Of a stretch of 64,000 nt of DNA, positions 1-8,270 are shown one piece after another. Both the position numbers and the translations under genes were made by a program. Below the pieces are notes generated by a model that worked only from the letters and a program-made list of their open reading frames with translations, was not told the origin of the DNA and searched no databases. The first letter of the stretch is position 1. Each line of letters opens with the position of its first letter. This DNA comes from Actinoplanes derwentensis (GTDB taxonomy: Bacteria > Actinomycetota > Actinomycetes > Mycobacteriales > Micromonosporaceae): contig NZ_LT629758.1 of NCBI RefSeq assembly GCF_900104725.1, positions 8,890,001 through 8,954,000 of the forward strand, in the 5' to 3' direction.

Positions 1-77
1 AGGCCGGCCCGGATGGCCTGCTGCGCCAGGGGCAGCCCGACGTATCCGAGTCCCAGGATGACTACGTCGTAGCTCAT
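1..77 (-). CDS. UDP-glucose/GDP-mannose dehydrogenase family protein, N-terminus (partial)
   Basis: Only the first 25 or so codons are inside the window; the gene runs off the left edge. The visible start reads MSYDVVILGLGYVGLPLA, with the Rossmann GxGYVGLP dinucleotide-binding motif typical of nucleotide-sugar dehydrogenases (WecC/Ugd family), which oxidise UDP- or GDP-sugars for surface polysaccharides. A GGGAGACCTCC ribosome-binding site lies directly upstream. It follows the Stealth gene on the same strand by about 14 bp, so the two are probably co-transcribed for glycan synthesis. The substrate cannot be told from this fragment. Confidence 0.75.
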   Translation of the reverse strand, partial: MSYDVVILGLGYVGLPLAQQAIRAG

Positions 78-91
78 GGAGGTCTCCCTTA

Positions 92-1852
92 TCAGGAAAT
101 ATCAGGCAACTTCATGGGGATGTCGGGTGACCCGACCGGCTGCCGGGGCGCCGCGACCGTCCGCAGACTCCGGTGGTGCAGTTCGAACGGGGAGGTGAAC
201 GGCAGGTAGGCCGGCAGGAACTCGGCGACCAGCGCCTCCTGGTCGGCGACCGCGGCGCTGTGCGCGTCCACGTCGTTGAGGCAGAACGCGTCCATGTTGC
301 GGCCGCGCAGCAGCCGGGCCAGTTGCAGCGGCGTGACCGGCTGGGCCAGGTCGGTGTAGAGGTAGCGGATCTTGCCGGGGGCGGCTTTCCCGGTCAGGTA
401 CGCGTAGTACTGCTGCAGCGACGACAGCAGCGAGATGTCGTCCGGGTGCCGGAACTGGTGCCCGGCGGTGGCCGTCACCTGCTCGGTGAACCGTTGTTCG
501 ATCTCGGCGATGACGCTGCGCCGCGACGGATGCGGGGTGTGCATCATCTTGCGGGTCAGCATCCGGCCGAAGGTCTCCTGGATCAGCCGCCGGTTGTTCT
601 TGGCGGCCGAGTCGGCGGGCCGGTCGGCGGGACCGCGGGGCGCGGTGTCCACCCGGGCCGCCGAGGCGAAGAACTTGGTCAGCCCGCCCGGGGTGAAGAA
701 CTGTCCGGGCATCACCGGGCGGCCCAGGATCACGTCGTCGTTGAGATAGAGGAAGTGTTCGGCCAGTCCGGGGATCCGGTGCAGCCGCGATTCGATGGCC
801 TGCGAGTTGAAGGTCGGCAGGGTGCCGGTGTCGCCGAAGATCTCCCGGTGCGACACCACGGTCAGCCGGGGATGCTCGCGGTCCAGCCAGGCCGGCACCT
901 GGTCGTCGGTGACCAGGAAGATCCGGCGCACCCAGGGGGCGAAACAGTGCAGGGCACGCAGCGAGTAGCGCAGTTCGTCGCGGCTGGTGTAGCGGGAGTC
1001 GTTGACGGCCTGTGCGCTGACCCCGCCGACCCACGTGTTCTCGGCCAGGGCCCGCTGCTTACGCCGTTGCCAGTCCGGGTCGGAACCGTCCACCCAGGTG
1101 TAGACCACGTCGATCGCGAAGTCGATCCGGTCCGGGTCCACCGAGGTGAAAATCCGGCGGGTGCGGTACGCGGTGACGTCGTCCGGTGAGCAGAACGGCC
1201 CGAACACCGGCTCGGTGGCGATCGTGACCGGTTCGGTGACCGGGATCGAGTCGGCCACCGGATTGCGGCGCGGCGCCACCAGCCGATCGCCCTGCTCCCG
1301 CCAGAACTCGACCTCGCACGCCAGGTCGTGCCCGAGGACCAGGCTGCCGCCCGGGTCGGCGACCGGCCAGCAGATCGCCATCACCGCGGGTTCACGGCGC
1401 TGGGATCCCCGCTGGGCCACCCGCAGCGAGCCGTGGTCGGCGATGGCCAGCCGGCGCAGCAGCGTCAGTACGTCCGCCCGGTCGGAGCTGCGGACCGCGA
1501 CGGCGGTCCGGGCCGGGCTGCCGCACGGCACCCGGAACCAGTCGACCCCGGCCTCGTCGAGTGCCCGGACCACCCGGTCCAGGTTGCGGCGGCGGATCCC
1601 GGCCGGGTCGGCGGCCGGGTCGATCCGGGCGGTCAGCACGCCGGCCGCGGTCCGGACCCGGATCCGGCCGTCGACGACGCGGGTCCGCATCGGGCCGAGA
1701 GGCATGAAGGTGCGAGCGATCCGCAGTCGCCGTTCCGGGGCGACCCGGGGCAGGACACGAGCCTCGACGGTCTCGAAGATCCGCCGCCGGACTGACCAGG
1801 GGGTCAGTCGCAGGACCTGTCGCAGGGCCACGCCGTAGTCCTTTCGCCGCAT
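92..1852 (-). CDS. Stealth family capsular/exopolysaccharide sugar-phosphotransferase
   Basis: 586 residues from the ATG at 1852; the reading frame stays open upstream, but that stretch is low quality and overlaps the 1910-1927 palindrome. The Stealth CR1 motif (DVVYTWVDGSDPDW) is near residue 246. CR2 follows (RYTSRDELRYSLRAL ... VRRIFLVTDDQVPAWL), then the CR3/CR4-like part ending in CLND near residue 522. The family transfers hexose-1-phosphate in capsule or wall phosphoglycan synthesis. The N-terminal 240 residues are not recognised. The neighbouring sugar-nucleotide dehydrogenase supports a role in surface glycan assembly. Acceptor and sugar are unknown. Confidence 0.85.
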   Translation of the reverse strand: MRRKDYGVALRQVLRLTPWSVRRRIFETVEARVLPRVAPERRLRIARTFMPLGPMRTRVVDGRIRVRTAAGVLTARIDPAADPAGIRRRNLDRVVRALDEAGVDWFRVPCGSPARTAVAVRSSDRADVLTLLRRLAIADHGSLRVAQRGSQRREPAVMAICWPVADPGGSLVLGHDLACEVEFWREQGDRLVAPRRNPVADSIPVTEPVTIATEPVFGPFCSPDDVTAYRTRRIFTSVDPDRIDFAIDVVYTWVDGSDPDWQRRKQRALAENTWVGGVSAQAVNDSRYTSRDELRYSLRALHCFAPWVRRIFLVTDDQVPAWLDREHPRLTVVSHREIFGDTGTLPTFNSQAIESRLHRIPGLAEHFLYLNDDVILGRPVMPGQFFTPGGLTKFFASAARVDTAPRGPADRPADSAAKNNRRLIQETFGRMLTRKMMHTPHPSRRSVIAEIEQRFTEQVTATAGHQFRHPDDISLLSSLQQYYAYLTGKAAPGKIRYLYTDLAQPVTPLQLARLLRGRNMDAFCLNDVDAHSAAVADQEALVAEFLPAYLPFTSPFELHHRSLRTVAAPRQPVGSPDIPMKLPDIS

Positions 1853-1909
1853 ATCCGCCAAATATTCAACGTGCTGCGTAAAGAGAAGTTGCGGTATATA
1901 TGACCGGTT

Positions 1910-1927
1910 GTTCCCCCTAGGGGGAAC
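1910..1927. promoter_or_regulatory. 18-bp perfect palindrome between divergent genes
   Basis: GTTCCCCCTAGGGGGAAC is its own reverse complement. It sits in an A/T-richer gap (about 1853-2010) between the Stealth gene and the small membrane-protein gene. The C5-TA-G5 core resembles CsoR/RicR-type copper operators, but no copper gene is visible. An operator or a short cruciform are both possible. Confidence 0.45.
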
Positions 1928-2010
1928 GTGTGGGGGACACGGCCGATGCGGTTGTTGCGCGGGCCGGGCATGGTGGAAGACGGCGACGTGACGATGGCGG
2001 GAGGCCGGCG

Positions 2011-2229
2011 ATGGGCAAGGCAATCGCATTCCTGGTGGCGGTGGTCGCGGTGGGCTGGGTGGCCAGTTCCCTGCTCGGACCGCTGATCTACTACTTGATC
2101 GTGGGCGCGCTCGTGATCGGCGGCGGGGCGTTCCTCTACTCCCGGGTCAAACGCGGCATAGCTCCCGGCACCCGCACTCAGCGGCGCATCGAGGCTGCGG
2201 CACGCACCTACCGCATGCGGAACCGGTGA
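2011..2229 (+). CDS. small two-segment membrane protein
   Basis: 72 residues starting MGKAIAFLVAVVAVGW. The first roughly 50 residues form one or two membrane segments (LVAVVAVGWVASSLLGPLIYYLIV and GALVIGGGAFLYS). A short basic tail rich in Arg follows (VKRGIAP ... RRIEAAARTYRMRNR). The ATG at 2011 is chosen because CGGGAGG lies 7 nt upstream; longer in-frame starts have none. The gene sits just upstream of ffh. Function unknown; I do not recognise the family. Confidence 0.6.
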   Translation: MGKAIAFLVAVVAVGWVASSLLGPLIYYLIVGALVIGGGAFLYSRVKRGIAPGTRTQRRIEAAARTYRMRNR

Positions 2230-2246
2230 GCGGGCGGCGGTGCGGC

Positions 2247-2252
2247 TAGGCT
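2247..2252 (+). promoter_or_regulatory. -10 box of the ffh promoter (TAGGCT)
   Basis: TAGGCT matches the actinobacterial TANNNT -10 consensus and predicts a transcription start near 2259, giving a leader of about 35 nt before the ffh GTG. No convincing -35 box is visible. Confidence 0.45.
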
Positions 2253-2294
2253 TGCGGTCTACGCCAACTTTTACGACCAACGGGAAGTCGCACC

Positions 2295-3854
2295 GTGTTT
2301 GACACTTTGAGTGACCGCCTGTCCGGGATCTTCGGCAAACTCCGCGGCAAGGGCAAGCTCACTGATGCCGACATCGACGCCACCGCACGCGAGATCCGTC
2401 TCGCGCTGCTCGAGGCCGACGTCGCGCTTCCGGTGGTCAAGGCGTTCATCGCCAGCCTGAAAGAACGTGCCCGTGGCGCCGAGGTCTCCCAGGCCCTGAA
2501 CCCGGCCCAGCAGATCATCAAGATCGTCAACGAGGAACTGATCCAGATCCTCGGTGGCGAGGGGCGGCGGCTCCAGTTCGCCAAACAGCCGCCCACCGTC
2601 ATCATGCTGGCCGGCCTCCAGGGTTCCGGTAAGACGACGCTGGCCGGCAAGCTCTCCCGCTGGCTGAAAGGCCAGGGCCACCAGCCGCTGCTGGTCGCCT
2701 GTGACCTGCAGCGTCCCAACGCGGTCAACCAGCTCCAGGTGCTGGCCCAGCGGGCCGGTGTGGACGTCTACGCGCCGGAGCCCGGCAACGGCGTCGGCGA
2801 CCCGGTGCAGGTGGCTCGCGACTCGATCGAGCACGCCAAGCGGACGGCGAAAGACGTCGTCATCGTCGACACCGCCGGCCGTCTCGGCATCGACACCGAG
2901 ATGATGCGGCAGGCCGCCGACATCCGCGACGCGGTCGACCCGGACGAGGTCATCTTCGTCATCGACGCCATGGTCGGTCAGGACGCGGTGCGCACCGCCG
3001 AGGCCTTCCGTGACGGCGTCGGCATCACCGGTGTGGTCCTCTCCAAACTCGACGGTGACGCCCGTGGTGGCGCCGCGCTCTCCGTCCGGCACGTCACCGG
3101 TCAGCCGATCCTCTTCGCGTCCACCGGTGAGAAACTGGAGGACTTCGACGTCTTCCACCCCGACCGGATGGCCGGCCGGATCCTGGACATGGGCGACCTC
3201 CTGACCCTCATCGAGCAGGCCGAGCAGGCCTTCGACGAGGACCAGAAGGAGAAGATGGCCAGCAAGCTGCTCGGTGGCGAGCAGTTCACGCTGGAGGACT
3301 TCCTGGACCAGCTGATCGCGGTCCGCCGGATGGGCCCGATCGCCAACATCATCGGCATGATGCCCGGCATGGGCCAGCTCAAGGGCCAGCTCGACGAGCT
3401 CGACGACAGCCACTTCGACCGGGTCACCGCGATCATCCGGTCGATGACGCCGGGCGAGCGCACCAACCCGAAGGTCATCAACGGTTCCCGCCGGCTGCGC
3501 ATCGCCAACGGCTCCGGCGTCACGGTCATGGACGTCAATCAGCTGCTCAACCGCTTCACCGAAGCGCAGAAGATGATGAAGCAGATGACCGGCATGATGG
3601 GCCTGCCCGGGGCTCGCCGCAGCGCGACCAAGAGCCAGAAGAACAAGCGCAAGGGCACCAAGGGCGGCAACCGTCCCCGTGTCGGCGGCCGTCCCGGTGG
3701 CCTGCCGGCCGGTTTCCCCGGTGGTGGCATGCCGCAGCTTCCGCCGGGTCTGGACCCGAGCGCGCTGGCCGGTGGTGCCGGTCTGCCGCCCGGTTTCAAG
3801 CTGCCGAAGATCGACTTCAACAAGCTGAGCAAGCCGAAGGACGACGAGCGCTGA
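2295..3854 (+). CDS. ffh: signal recognition particle protein Ffh
   Basis: 519-residue SRP54 GTPase that binds signal sequences and 4.5S RNA and delivers ribosomes to FtsY. An N domain precedes the G domain: GLQGSGKTT at about 106-114, DTAGRLG near 192, SKLDGDARGG near 249. The Met-rich M domain follows, with RRMGPIANIIGMMPGMGQ near 345 and NGSRRLRIANGSG. The last 50 residues are a Gly/Pro-rich tail longer than in most bacteria. It starts at GTG 2295 after a GGGAAG site. Position beside an amidohydrolase and upstream of the rpsP operon matches other Actinobacteria. Confidence 0.97.
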   Translation: MFDTLSDRLSGIFGKLRGKGKLTDADIDATAREIRLALLEADVALPVVKAFIASLKERARGAEVSQALNPAQQIIKIVNEELIQILGGEGRRLQFAKQPPTVIMLAGLQGSGKTTLAGKLSRWLKGQGHQPLLVACDLQRPNAVNQLQVLAQRAGVDVYAPEPGNGVGDPVQVARDSIEHAKRTAKDVVIVDTAGRLGIDTEMMRQAADIRDAVDPDEVIFVIDAMVGQDAVRTAEAFRDGVGITGVVLSKLDGDARGGAALSVRHVTGQPILFASTGEKLEDFDVFHPDRMAGRILDMGDLLTLIEQAEQAFDEDQKEKMASKLLGGEQFTLEDFLDQLIAVRRMGPIANIIGMMPGMGQLKGQLDELDDSHFDRVTAIIRSMTPGERTNPKVINGSRRLRIANGSGVTVMDVNQLLNRFTEAQKMMKQMTGMMGLPGARRSATKSQKNKRKGTKGGNRPRVGGRPGGLPAGFPGGGMPQLPPGLDPSALAGGAGLPPGFKLPKIDFNKLSKPKDDER

Positions 3855-3910
3855 TCGAAGTCACCCGCAGGTGTGACGTCATGGGGCAGTAGGCCCGCGA
3901 CTATTGCTCC

Positions 3911-4444
3911 ATGACTTTCGAATTGCCCGCTCAGGGCCGGTGGACCGTCGACGACATGGCCATCCTTCCGGAGAAATTCCGCTACGCGTTGATCGACGGC
4001 GTGGTCGACCTGCAGGACCGCGCCCCACTCGCCGGGCTGGCCGGCGCCGCGGTGATGGGCGCCCTCAAGATCGACTGTCCACCGGCGTTACGCGTGATCC
4101 CGCGGGCGCCGCTCCTGCCCGCCCCGCCGACGGTCGCGGTGCTGGGCGCCGCCGGCCCTGTCCTGGTGGCCGACGTGGTGCAGCCGCAGTGGACCTTCAT
4201 CGACCTGCACACCCGGATCCGCCTGCTCGGGGCCCTCGGCGTCCCCCGTTACTGGGTGATCGAGCCGATGGGCTGGCACGAACTGGCCCTGACCGTCTTC
4301 GGGACCCCGGACGAAGAGGGTTACGTCGTCGAGTCGAGCACCCGGGACGTCTTCACCACCGAGGTCCCTTACCCGGTGACGATCGACCTGCCCGCGATGG
4401 CGATGCGCTGGCCCGCGGTCCGCGAGTTCGACAGGTGGTCCTGA
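3911..4444 (+). CDS. Uma2-like (DUF820) protein with degenerate nuclease site
   Basis: 177 residues resembling the PD-(D/E)XK-fold Uma2 family: WTVDDMAILPEKFRYALIDGVVDL near the N-terminus and PRYWVIEP near residue 120. Aligned by eye with the next gene, the catalytic residues look lost: RPDVV is replaced by PPTV, the E of FEIISPS by D, and the central Lys by Arg. It follows ffh by 56 bp and has no clear ribosome-binding site. It may be an inactive paralogue or a decaying copy. Uma2 proteins are widely duplicated in Actinobacteria and their role is unproven. Confidence 0.7.
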   Translation: MTFELPAQGRWTVDDMAILPEKFRYALIDGVVDLQDRAPLAGLAGAAVMGALKIDCPPALRVIPRAPLLPAPPTVAVLGAAGPVLVADVVQPQWTFIDLHTRIRLLGALGVPRYWVIEPMGWHELALTVFGTPDEEGYVVESSTRDVFTTEVPYPVTIDLPAMAMRWPAVREFDRWS

Positions 4445-4537
4445 ATGGCCGTGGTGTTCAGTAAGCTTGATTCTCGGCACACGTCCAGGTGATACGAGAC
4501 TACCTGACTTGCACTTACTAGGCAGGGGGCAAATTAG

Positions 4538-5191
4538 ATGAACAGCGATCCCTTCGAGGAGGACGCGATGACCGCTGCATTGACGTTTGCCGCCCCTGAG
4601 CTGCCCGAACTGCTGAAGCGCCGAGACCTGACCGTCGACGACGTGGCTCACCTTCCCGCGGAGATCCACTATGAGTTGATCGACGGAAGGCTCGCCTTGT
4701 CCCCCTCTGCGCTGCCCCTGCACAATTGGATCGGTCAGCGTGTAGCGGCCGTTTGTGAGGTCAACCAACCACCGGACGTCATCATCGGCACCGATCAGTC
4801 GGTGATGATCGATTTTCATAACGAGCGGCGGCCCGATGTGGTGGCCATCTTCGAGGAAGGTGCCGGCGTCAGCCCCGTGCTCGCGTCCGACGTGCTCTTC
4901 GCCTTCGAGATCATCTCGCCGTCCTCCAAGTCGGTCGACCGGAAGGACAAGCGGAGGGTCTACGCGGCCAGTCGGATCTCCCGGTATTGGGTGATCGACC
5001 CGCTCGCTGAGCGGGTGAGCCTGACCGGGTTCGTGCTCGGCCCGGACGGGCAGTATCGGCAGACCGTGCACACCGACGAGCCGTTGACGATCGAGGAGCC
5101 CTGGAAGATCACGCTCGACCTGGCGGCGTGGACCGACCGGCGAGATCGTCTAGAGCAGGCCGTGCGTGATCGGCAACCGGACATCCGGTAG
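4538..5191 (+). CDS. Uma2 family endonuclease-like protein (DUF820)
   Basis: 217 residues. LTVDDVAHLPAEIHYELIDG, RRPDVVAIFEEG, FEIISPSSKSVDRKDKRRVY and SRYWVIDP give the complete D...E...K pattern of the PD-(D/E)XK fold, so a nuclease active site is plausible. The start is uncertain: ATG 4538 follows a GGGGG tract, while ATG 4568 (ten codons later) is preceded by a stronger GAGGAGG. It is a paralogue of the degenerate gene upstream. No toxin, phage or defence gene adjoins the pair. Biochemical activity is unproven for most of the family. Confidence 0.8.
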   Translation: MNSDPFEEDAMTAALTFAAPELPELLKRRDLTVDDVAHLPAEIHYELIDGRLALSPSALPLHNWIGQRVAAVCEVNQPPDVIIGTDQSVMIDFHNERRPDVVAIFEEGAGVSPVLASDVLFAFEIISPSSKSVDRKDKRRVYAASRISRYWVIDPLAERVSLTGFVLGPDGQYRQTVHTDEPLTIEEPWKITLDLAAWTDRRDRLEQAVRDRQPDIR

Positions 5192-5200
5192 GACTGATGC

Positions 5201-6277
5201 ATGGCGTTTCATGTGCGTGGGACGGTTCTGCCGGACGGCGAGGTCCGGGACCTGTGGCTGGTGGGGGATCGGGTCACCTTCGAGCCGGTGCGCGGTGCCG
5301 AGACGATCAGTGACGGCGGGTTCGTGCTGCCGGGGCTGGTCGACGCGCACTGTCACCTCGGGATCGCGTTCGGGGCGAAACCGATCGAGAGTGTCGATCA
5401 GGCCCGTGAACTGGCCGTGATCGACCGGGACGCGGGTGTGCTGGCGATCCGGGACGCCGGGTCGCCATTCCCGTACCCGGAGTTGGACGACGAACCGGGA
5501 GTGCCCCGCCTGGCCCGCGCCGGCCGGCATGTGGCCGCACCGCGGCGCTATCTGCGTGACATCGGCGTGGAAGTGGCCGGTGCCGAGGTCGCCGCCGCGG
5601 TGACCGCGCAGGCGAAAGCGGGTACCGGCTGGGTGAAGCTGGTCGGCGACTGGATCGACCGGGGCGTCGGCGATCTGGCGCCGAGCTGGGACGCCGCGAC
5701 GATGACCGCCGCGGTCGAGGCCGCGCACGCCGCCGGGGCCAGGGCGGCGGTGCACACCTTCTCCGAAGAGGGGGTGGAGGTCATGGTGCGGGCCGGGGTC
5801 GACTCGGTGGAACACGGCACCGGTCTGACGCTGGATCTGGTCGACGAGATGGCGCGGAAGAGGATCGCCCTGGTCCCCACGATGATCAACATTCGGACGT
5901 TCGGGAAGATCGCGGACAGTGCGCGTGGCAAGTTCGACGGCTACGCGGACCACATGATCGCCCTGCGGGACCGGTTCCCGTCGGTGGTGCTGGCCGCCCA
6001 CGAGGCGGGGGTGCCGATCTACGTGGGCACCGACGCGGGCGGCGGCATCCGGCACGGCCTGGCCGCTGAGGAGATGCTCTACCTGCACGAGGCCGGGATC
6101 CCGGCGGTGGACGTGCTCGCCGCCGCGTCCTGGAAGGCCCGGGAGTGGCTGGGTTTCCCGGGCCTGGTCGAGGGCGGCCTGGCCGACCTGGTGGTCTACG
6201 AGACGGACCCGCGCGCGGACCTCCGGGTGGTCCGCGCGCCGAGCCGCATCGTGCTGAAGGGGAACGTCATCGCGTGA
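5201..6277 (+). CDS. amidohydrolase family metal-dependent hydrolase
   Basis: 358 residues. The amidohydrolase start is clear: an N-terminal beta-sandwich strand region, then FVLPGLVDAHCHLG with the HxH metal motif near residue 50. A histidine in AAVHTFSE and the late Asp in GTDAGGGIRHG follow, and it ends with GLVEGGLADLVVYETDPR ... GNVIA. This resembles imidazolonepropionase/prolidase-type members; the substrate is unknown. An amidohydrolase beside ffh is also found in mycobacteria, so this is ancestral context. Its last 11 bp overlap the convergent gene on the minus strand. Confidence 0.85.
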   Translation: MAFHVRGTVLPDGEVRDLWLVGDRVTFEPVRGAETISDGGFVLPGLVDAHCHLGIAFGAKPIESVDQARELAVIDRDAGVLAIRDAGSPFPYPELDDEPGVPRLARAGRHVAAPRRYLRDIGVEVAGAEVAAAVTAQAKAGTGWVKLVGDWIDRGVGDLAPSWDAATMTAAVEAAHAAGARAAVHTFSEEGVEVMVRAGVDSVEHGTGLTLDLVDEMARKRIALVPTMINIRTFGKIADSARGKFDGYADHMIALRDRFPSVVLAAHEAGVPIYVGTDAGGGIRHGLAAEEMLYLHEAGIPAVDVLAAASWKAREWLGFPGLVEGGLADLVVYETDPRADLRVVRAPSRIVLKGNVIA

Positions 6278-7694
6278 ACCGCCAGATCCACAGCTGTTTC
6301 CCGGCCGGGCAGGTGAGCAGTTCGGCGTTCCAGTCGCAGCGGCCGGAGATCTCCGGCACGGTGCCCAGCGTCACCTTCTGGAAGTCGATGTTGGAGACGC
6401 CGCGGGCGGTGAACCGGCCGTCCCCGGCGTCCCGGGTCAGGGTGAGCACGTTGCCGTCGTCGACGAAGCCGCCGATGCCGTTGTCGGAGTAACGGACCTC
6501 GCCGTTCTCGTCGTAGAGCGCGGTGCCCTTGTCGCCGCCGCCGCTGGTGAAGACGTGGCCGAGCCGGGTCGCGTTGAATCCGATCAGCGGCACCGCCGCG
6601 GTGGTCCGGAGCACTGTCCCGTCCGGCTCGGCGAGGAGGGTGAGGCGAGCCGAGGCGCCGTTCTGCTCGAAGACGCAGAGCCGGTCGGTTCCACAGCCGA
6701 AACTCCTGGTCACCGACCACGGAGGCGGTGGGCGGTAGAGGGTGCCCGCGGGTGATCCCACGCCGTTCGGCTCCGTCACGTAGGCCCGTCCCTCGTACGC
6801 CGAGAGGTCTTCGATCCCCGGCCGTCCCCGGTTCACTGCCAGGATCTTCCCGGTGTGGATGTTCCGGGTCTCGATCCGGCCCCCGGCCGACGCCAGGATC
6901 AGCCGGTCGTCGGTGACCGGGTAGACCTTCTCGCTCGACGGGTCGAAGAGCCCACCGGCCTCGTCGGGATCCCCGGCGGCCCGCATCCCGGTGATCATCC
7001 GAGGGGGGTCGCCCGACCCCGGTTCCGACCACAGCCGCTCTCCGGTGATCAGGTCGTACCCCTCGATCGTGCCGGTCACGCCGATCAGCCGGGCCAGCAC
7101 CTTCTCGTGCAGCACCAGCCGGTCGTCGGTGGTGTGCGGTAGTTCCCAGCGCCGCGCGCCGGTCTGCGGATCGTGGAACTCCAGGATCCGGTCCTGCGGT
7201 TCGTCCACTGTCGATCCGTCCAGTTCGAGCAGGAGGATCACCGAGTCCTCGGTGGCCGCCATCCCGCGGTACCAGCCCCGGTCCGGTCCGGCGAGGTCGC
7301 TGAGGGTCCAGAGGGTCTTTCCGGTGGTGACGTCCCGAGCGGCCGTCACTTGCCGTCCCTCGGCGTCGCCGGAGAAGCCGATCACCCGGTTTCCAGAGAT
7401 CCGCGCCCCGCTCCAGGTCCGGCCGTCGGTGATCCGGAACGGCTCGCCGGCCGGTGCGAGACCCCGGATCCGGGCCGGGGTGGTGGCCGGCAGGATCGGT
7501 TCGGCGTGCCGGTCCCGGTTCACCACCAGCCCGGCGCCGGTGAGGATCAGCAGCACCGCGGCGGCGGCCAGCACCACCCGGTTGCGGGTGCGGCGCCGCC
7601 GGCCGCGTTCCCGGGCGGGCTCGGCGCCGGCCAGCGGAATCGCATCGGCCTGCCGCCCCAGCGCGGTGAACAGGTCATCCAGGTCAGCGGACAC
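6267..7694 (-). CDS. membrane-anchored PQQ-type beta-propeller protein, putative anti-sigma partner
   Basis: 475 residues from GTG 7694, which follows AAGGAG and overlaps the sigma-factor gene by 11 bp. The first 36 residues are cytoplasmic (MSADLDDLFTALGRQADAIPLAG, then an Arg-rich stretch). One membrane segment follows at about 37-58. The outside part has repeated PQQ/quinoprotein-like blades (TGKTLWTL, TGARRWEL, TGERLW). This layout and the coupling to an ECF sigma gene suggest an anti-sigma or sensor role, but no ZAS zinc motif is visible. The ligand is unknown. Confidence 0.7.
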   Translation of the reverse strand: MSADLDDLFTALGRQADAIPLAGAEPARERGRRRRTRNRVVLAAAAVLLILTGAGLVVNRDRHAEPILPATTPARIRGLAPAGEPFRITDGRTWSGARISGNRVIGFSGDAEGRQVTAARDVTTGKTLWTLSDLAGPDRGWYRGMAATEDSVILLLELDGSTVDEPQDRILEFHDPQTGARRWELPHTTDDRLVLHEKVLARLIGVTGTIEGYDLITGERLWSEPGSGDPPRMITGMRAAGDPDEAGGLFDPSSEKVYPVTDDRLILASAGGRIETRNIHTGKILAVNRGRPGIEDLSAYEGRAYVTEPNGVGSPAGTLYRPPPPWSVTRSFGCGTDRLCVFEQNGASARLTLLAEPDGTVLRTTAAVPLIGFNATRLGHVFTSGGGDKGTALYDENGEVRYSDNGIGGFVDDGNVLTLTRDAGDGRFTARGVSNIDFQKVTLGTVPEISGRCDWNAELLTCPAGKQLWIWRFTR

Positions 7695-8187
7695 GGTGGG
7701 CTCCTTCCGCGTTCTCATCACGCTCTTCGGAGGCCAGGGCGGCCGCGAGCGCGGCCCGGCCCCGGGACAGCCAGGACTTGACGGTGTTCTGCGAGCCGCC
7801 GGTCTCCTCGGCGATCTCCGCGATCGACCGGTCCAGCAGGTAGTGCAGAGCGAGCGCCCGCCGATGCTTGTCGGGCAGCTCCCGCATGGCCCGGACCAGC
7901 AGGACCACGTCCTCCGACGGCGGATCCACCGCGGGTGCCGGTGGTTCGGCGGCGGCCCGGGCCCGGCGGACACCGAGGCGGCGCCAGCGGTCCGCGGACA
8001 GCCGGTTCACCACCAGGCGCAGCCACGCCTCCGGGTCGTCGTACCCGGCCAGCCGCCGCCAGCGCTGCCACGCCCGGGCGTACGTCTCCTGCACCAGGTC
8101 CTGCGCCTCGGCCGCGTCTCCGGTGAGCCCGTAGGCGTACCGCAGCAGCCGCCGGGACGTGTCCCGGTAGAAGCCATCGAAGTCCAT
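7684..8187 (-). CDS. SigE-type ECF RNA polymerase sigma factor
   Basis: 167 residues starting MDFDGFYRDTSRRLLRYAYGL. Region 2 (DAAEAQDLVQETYARAWQRW) is at about 24-43 and region 4 (LPDKHRRALALHYLLDRSIAEIAEETGGSQNTVKSWLSRGR) at about 107-148. The short linker and the SRGRAAL ending fit the actinobacterial SigE family that transcribes stress or envelope regulons. A GGGGTGACGG site precedes the ATG. It is translationally coupled to the downstream beta-propeller gene, its likely regulator. Target promoters are not identifiable here. Confidence 0.92.
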   Translation of the reverse strand: MDFDGFYRDTSRRLLRYAYGLTGDAAEAQDLVQETYARAWQRWRRLAGYDDPEAWLRLVVNRLSADRWRRLGVRRARAAAEPPAPAVDPPSEDVVLLVRAMRELPDKHRRALALHYLLDRSIAEIAEETGGSQNTVKSWLSRGRAALAAALASEERDENAEGAHRVR

Positions 8188-8256
8188 CCGTCACCCCGTC
8201 CTTCTCCGTTGAGGGACACGGGATGCCCACCCGGCCGGTTGCAGAAGGGACGCGAC

Positions 8257-8262
8257 TACGAT
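8257..8262 (+). promoter_or_regulatory. -10 box TACGAT of proS, near-leaderless
   Basis: TACGAT ends 8 nt before the proS ATG at 8271 and no Shine-Dalgarno is present, so the transcript probably starts at or next to the start codon. Confidence 0.5.
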
Positions 8263-8270
8263 GCCTTCTC

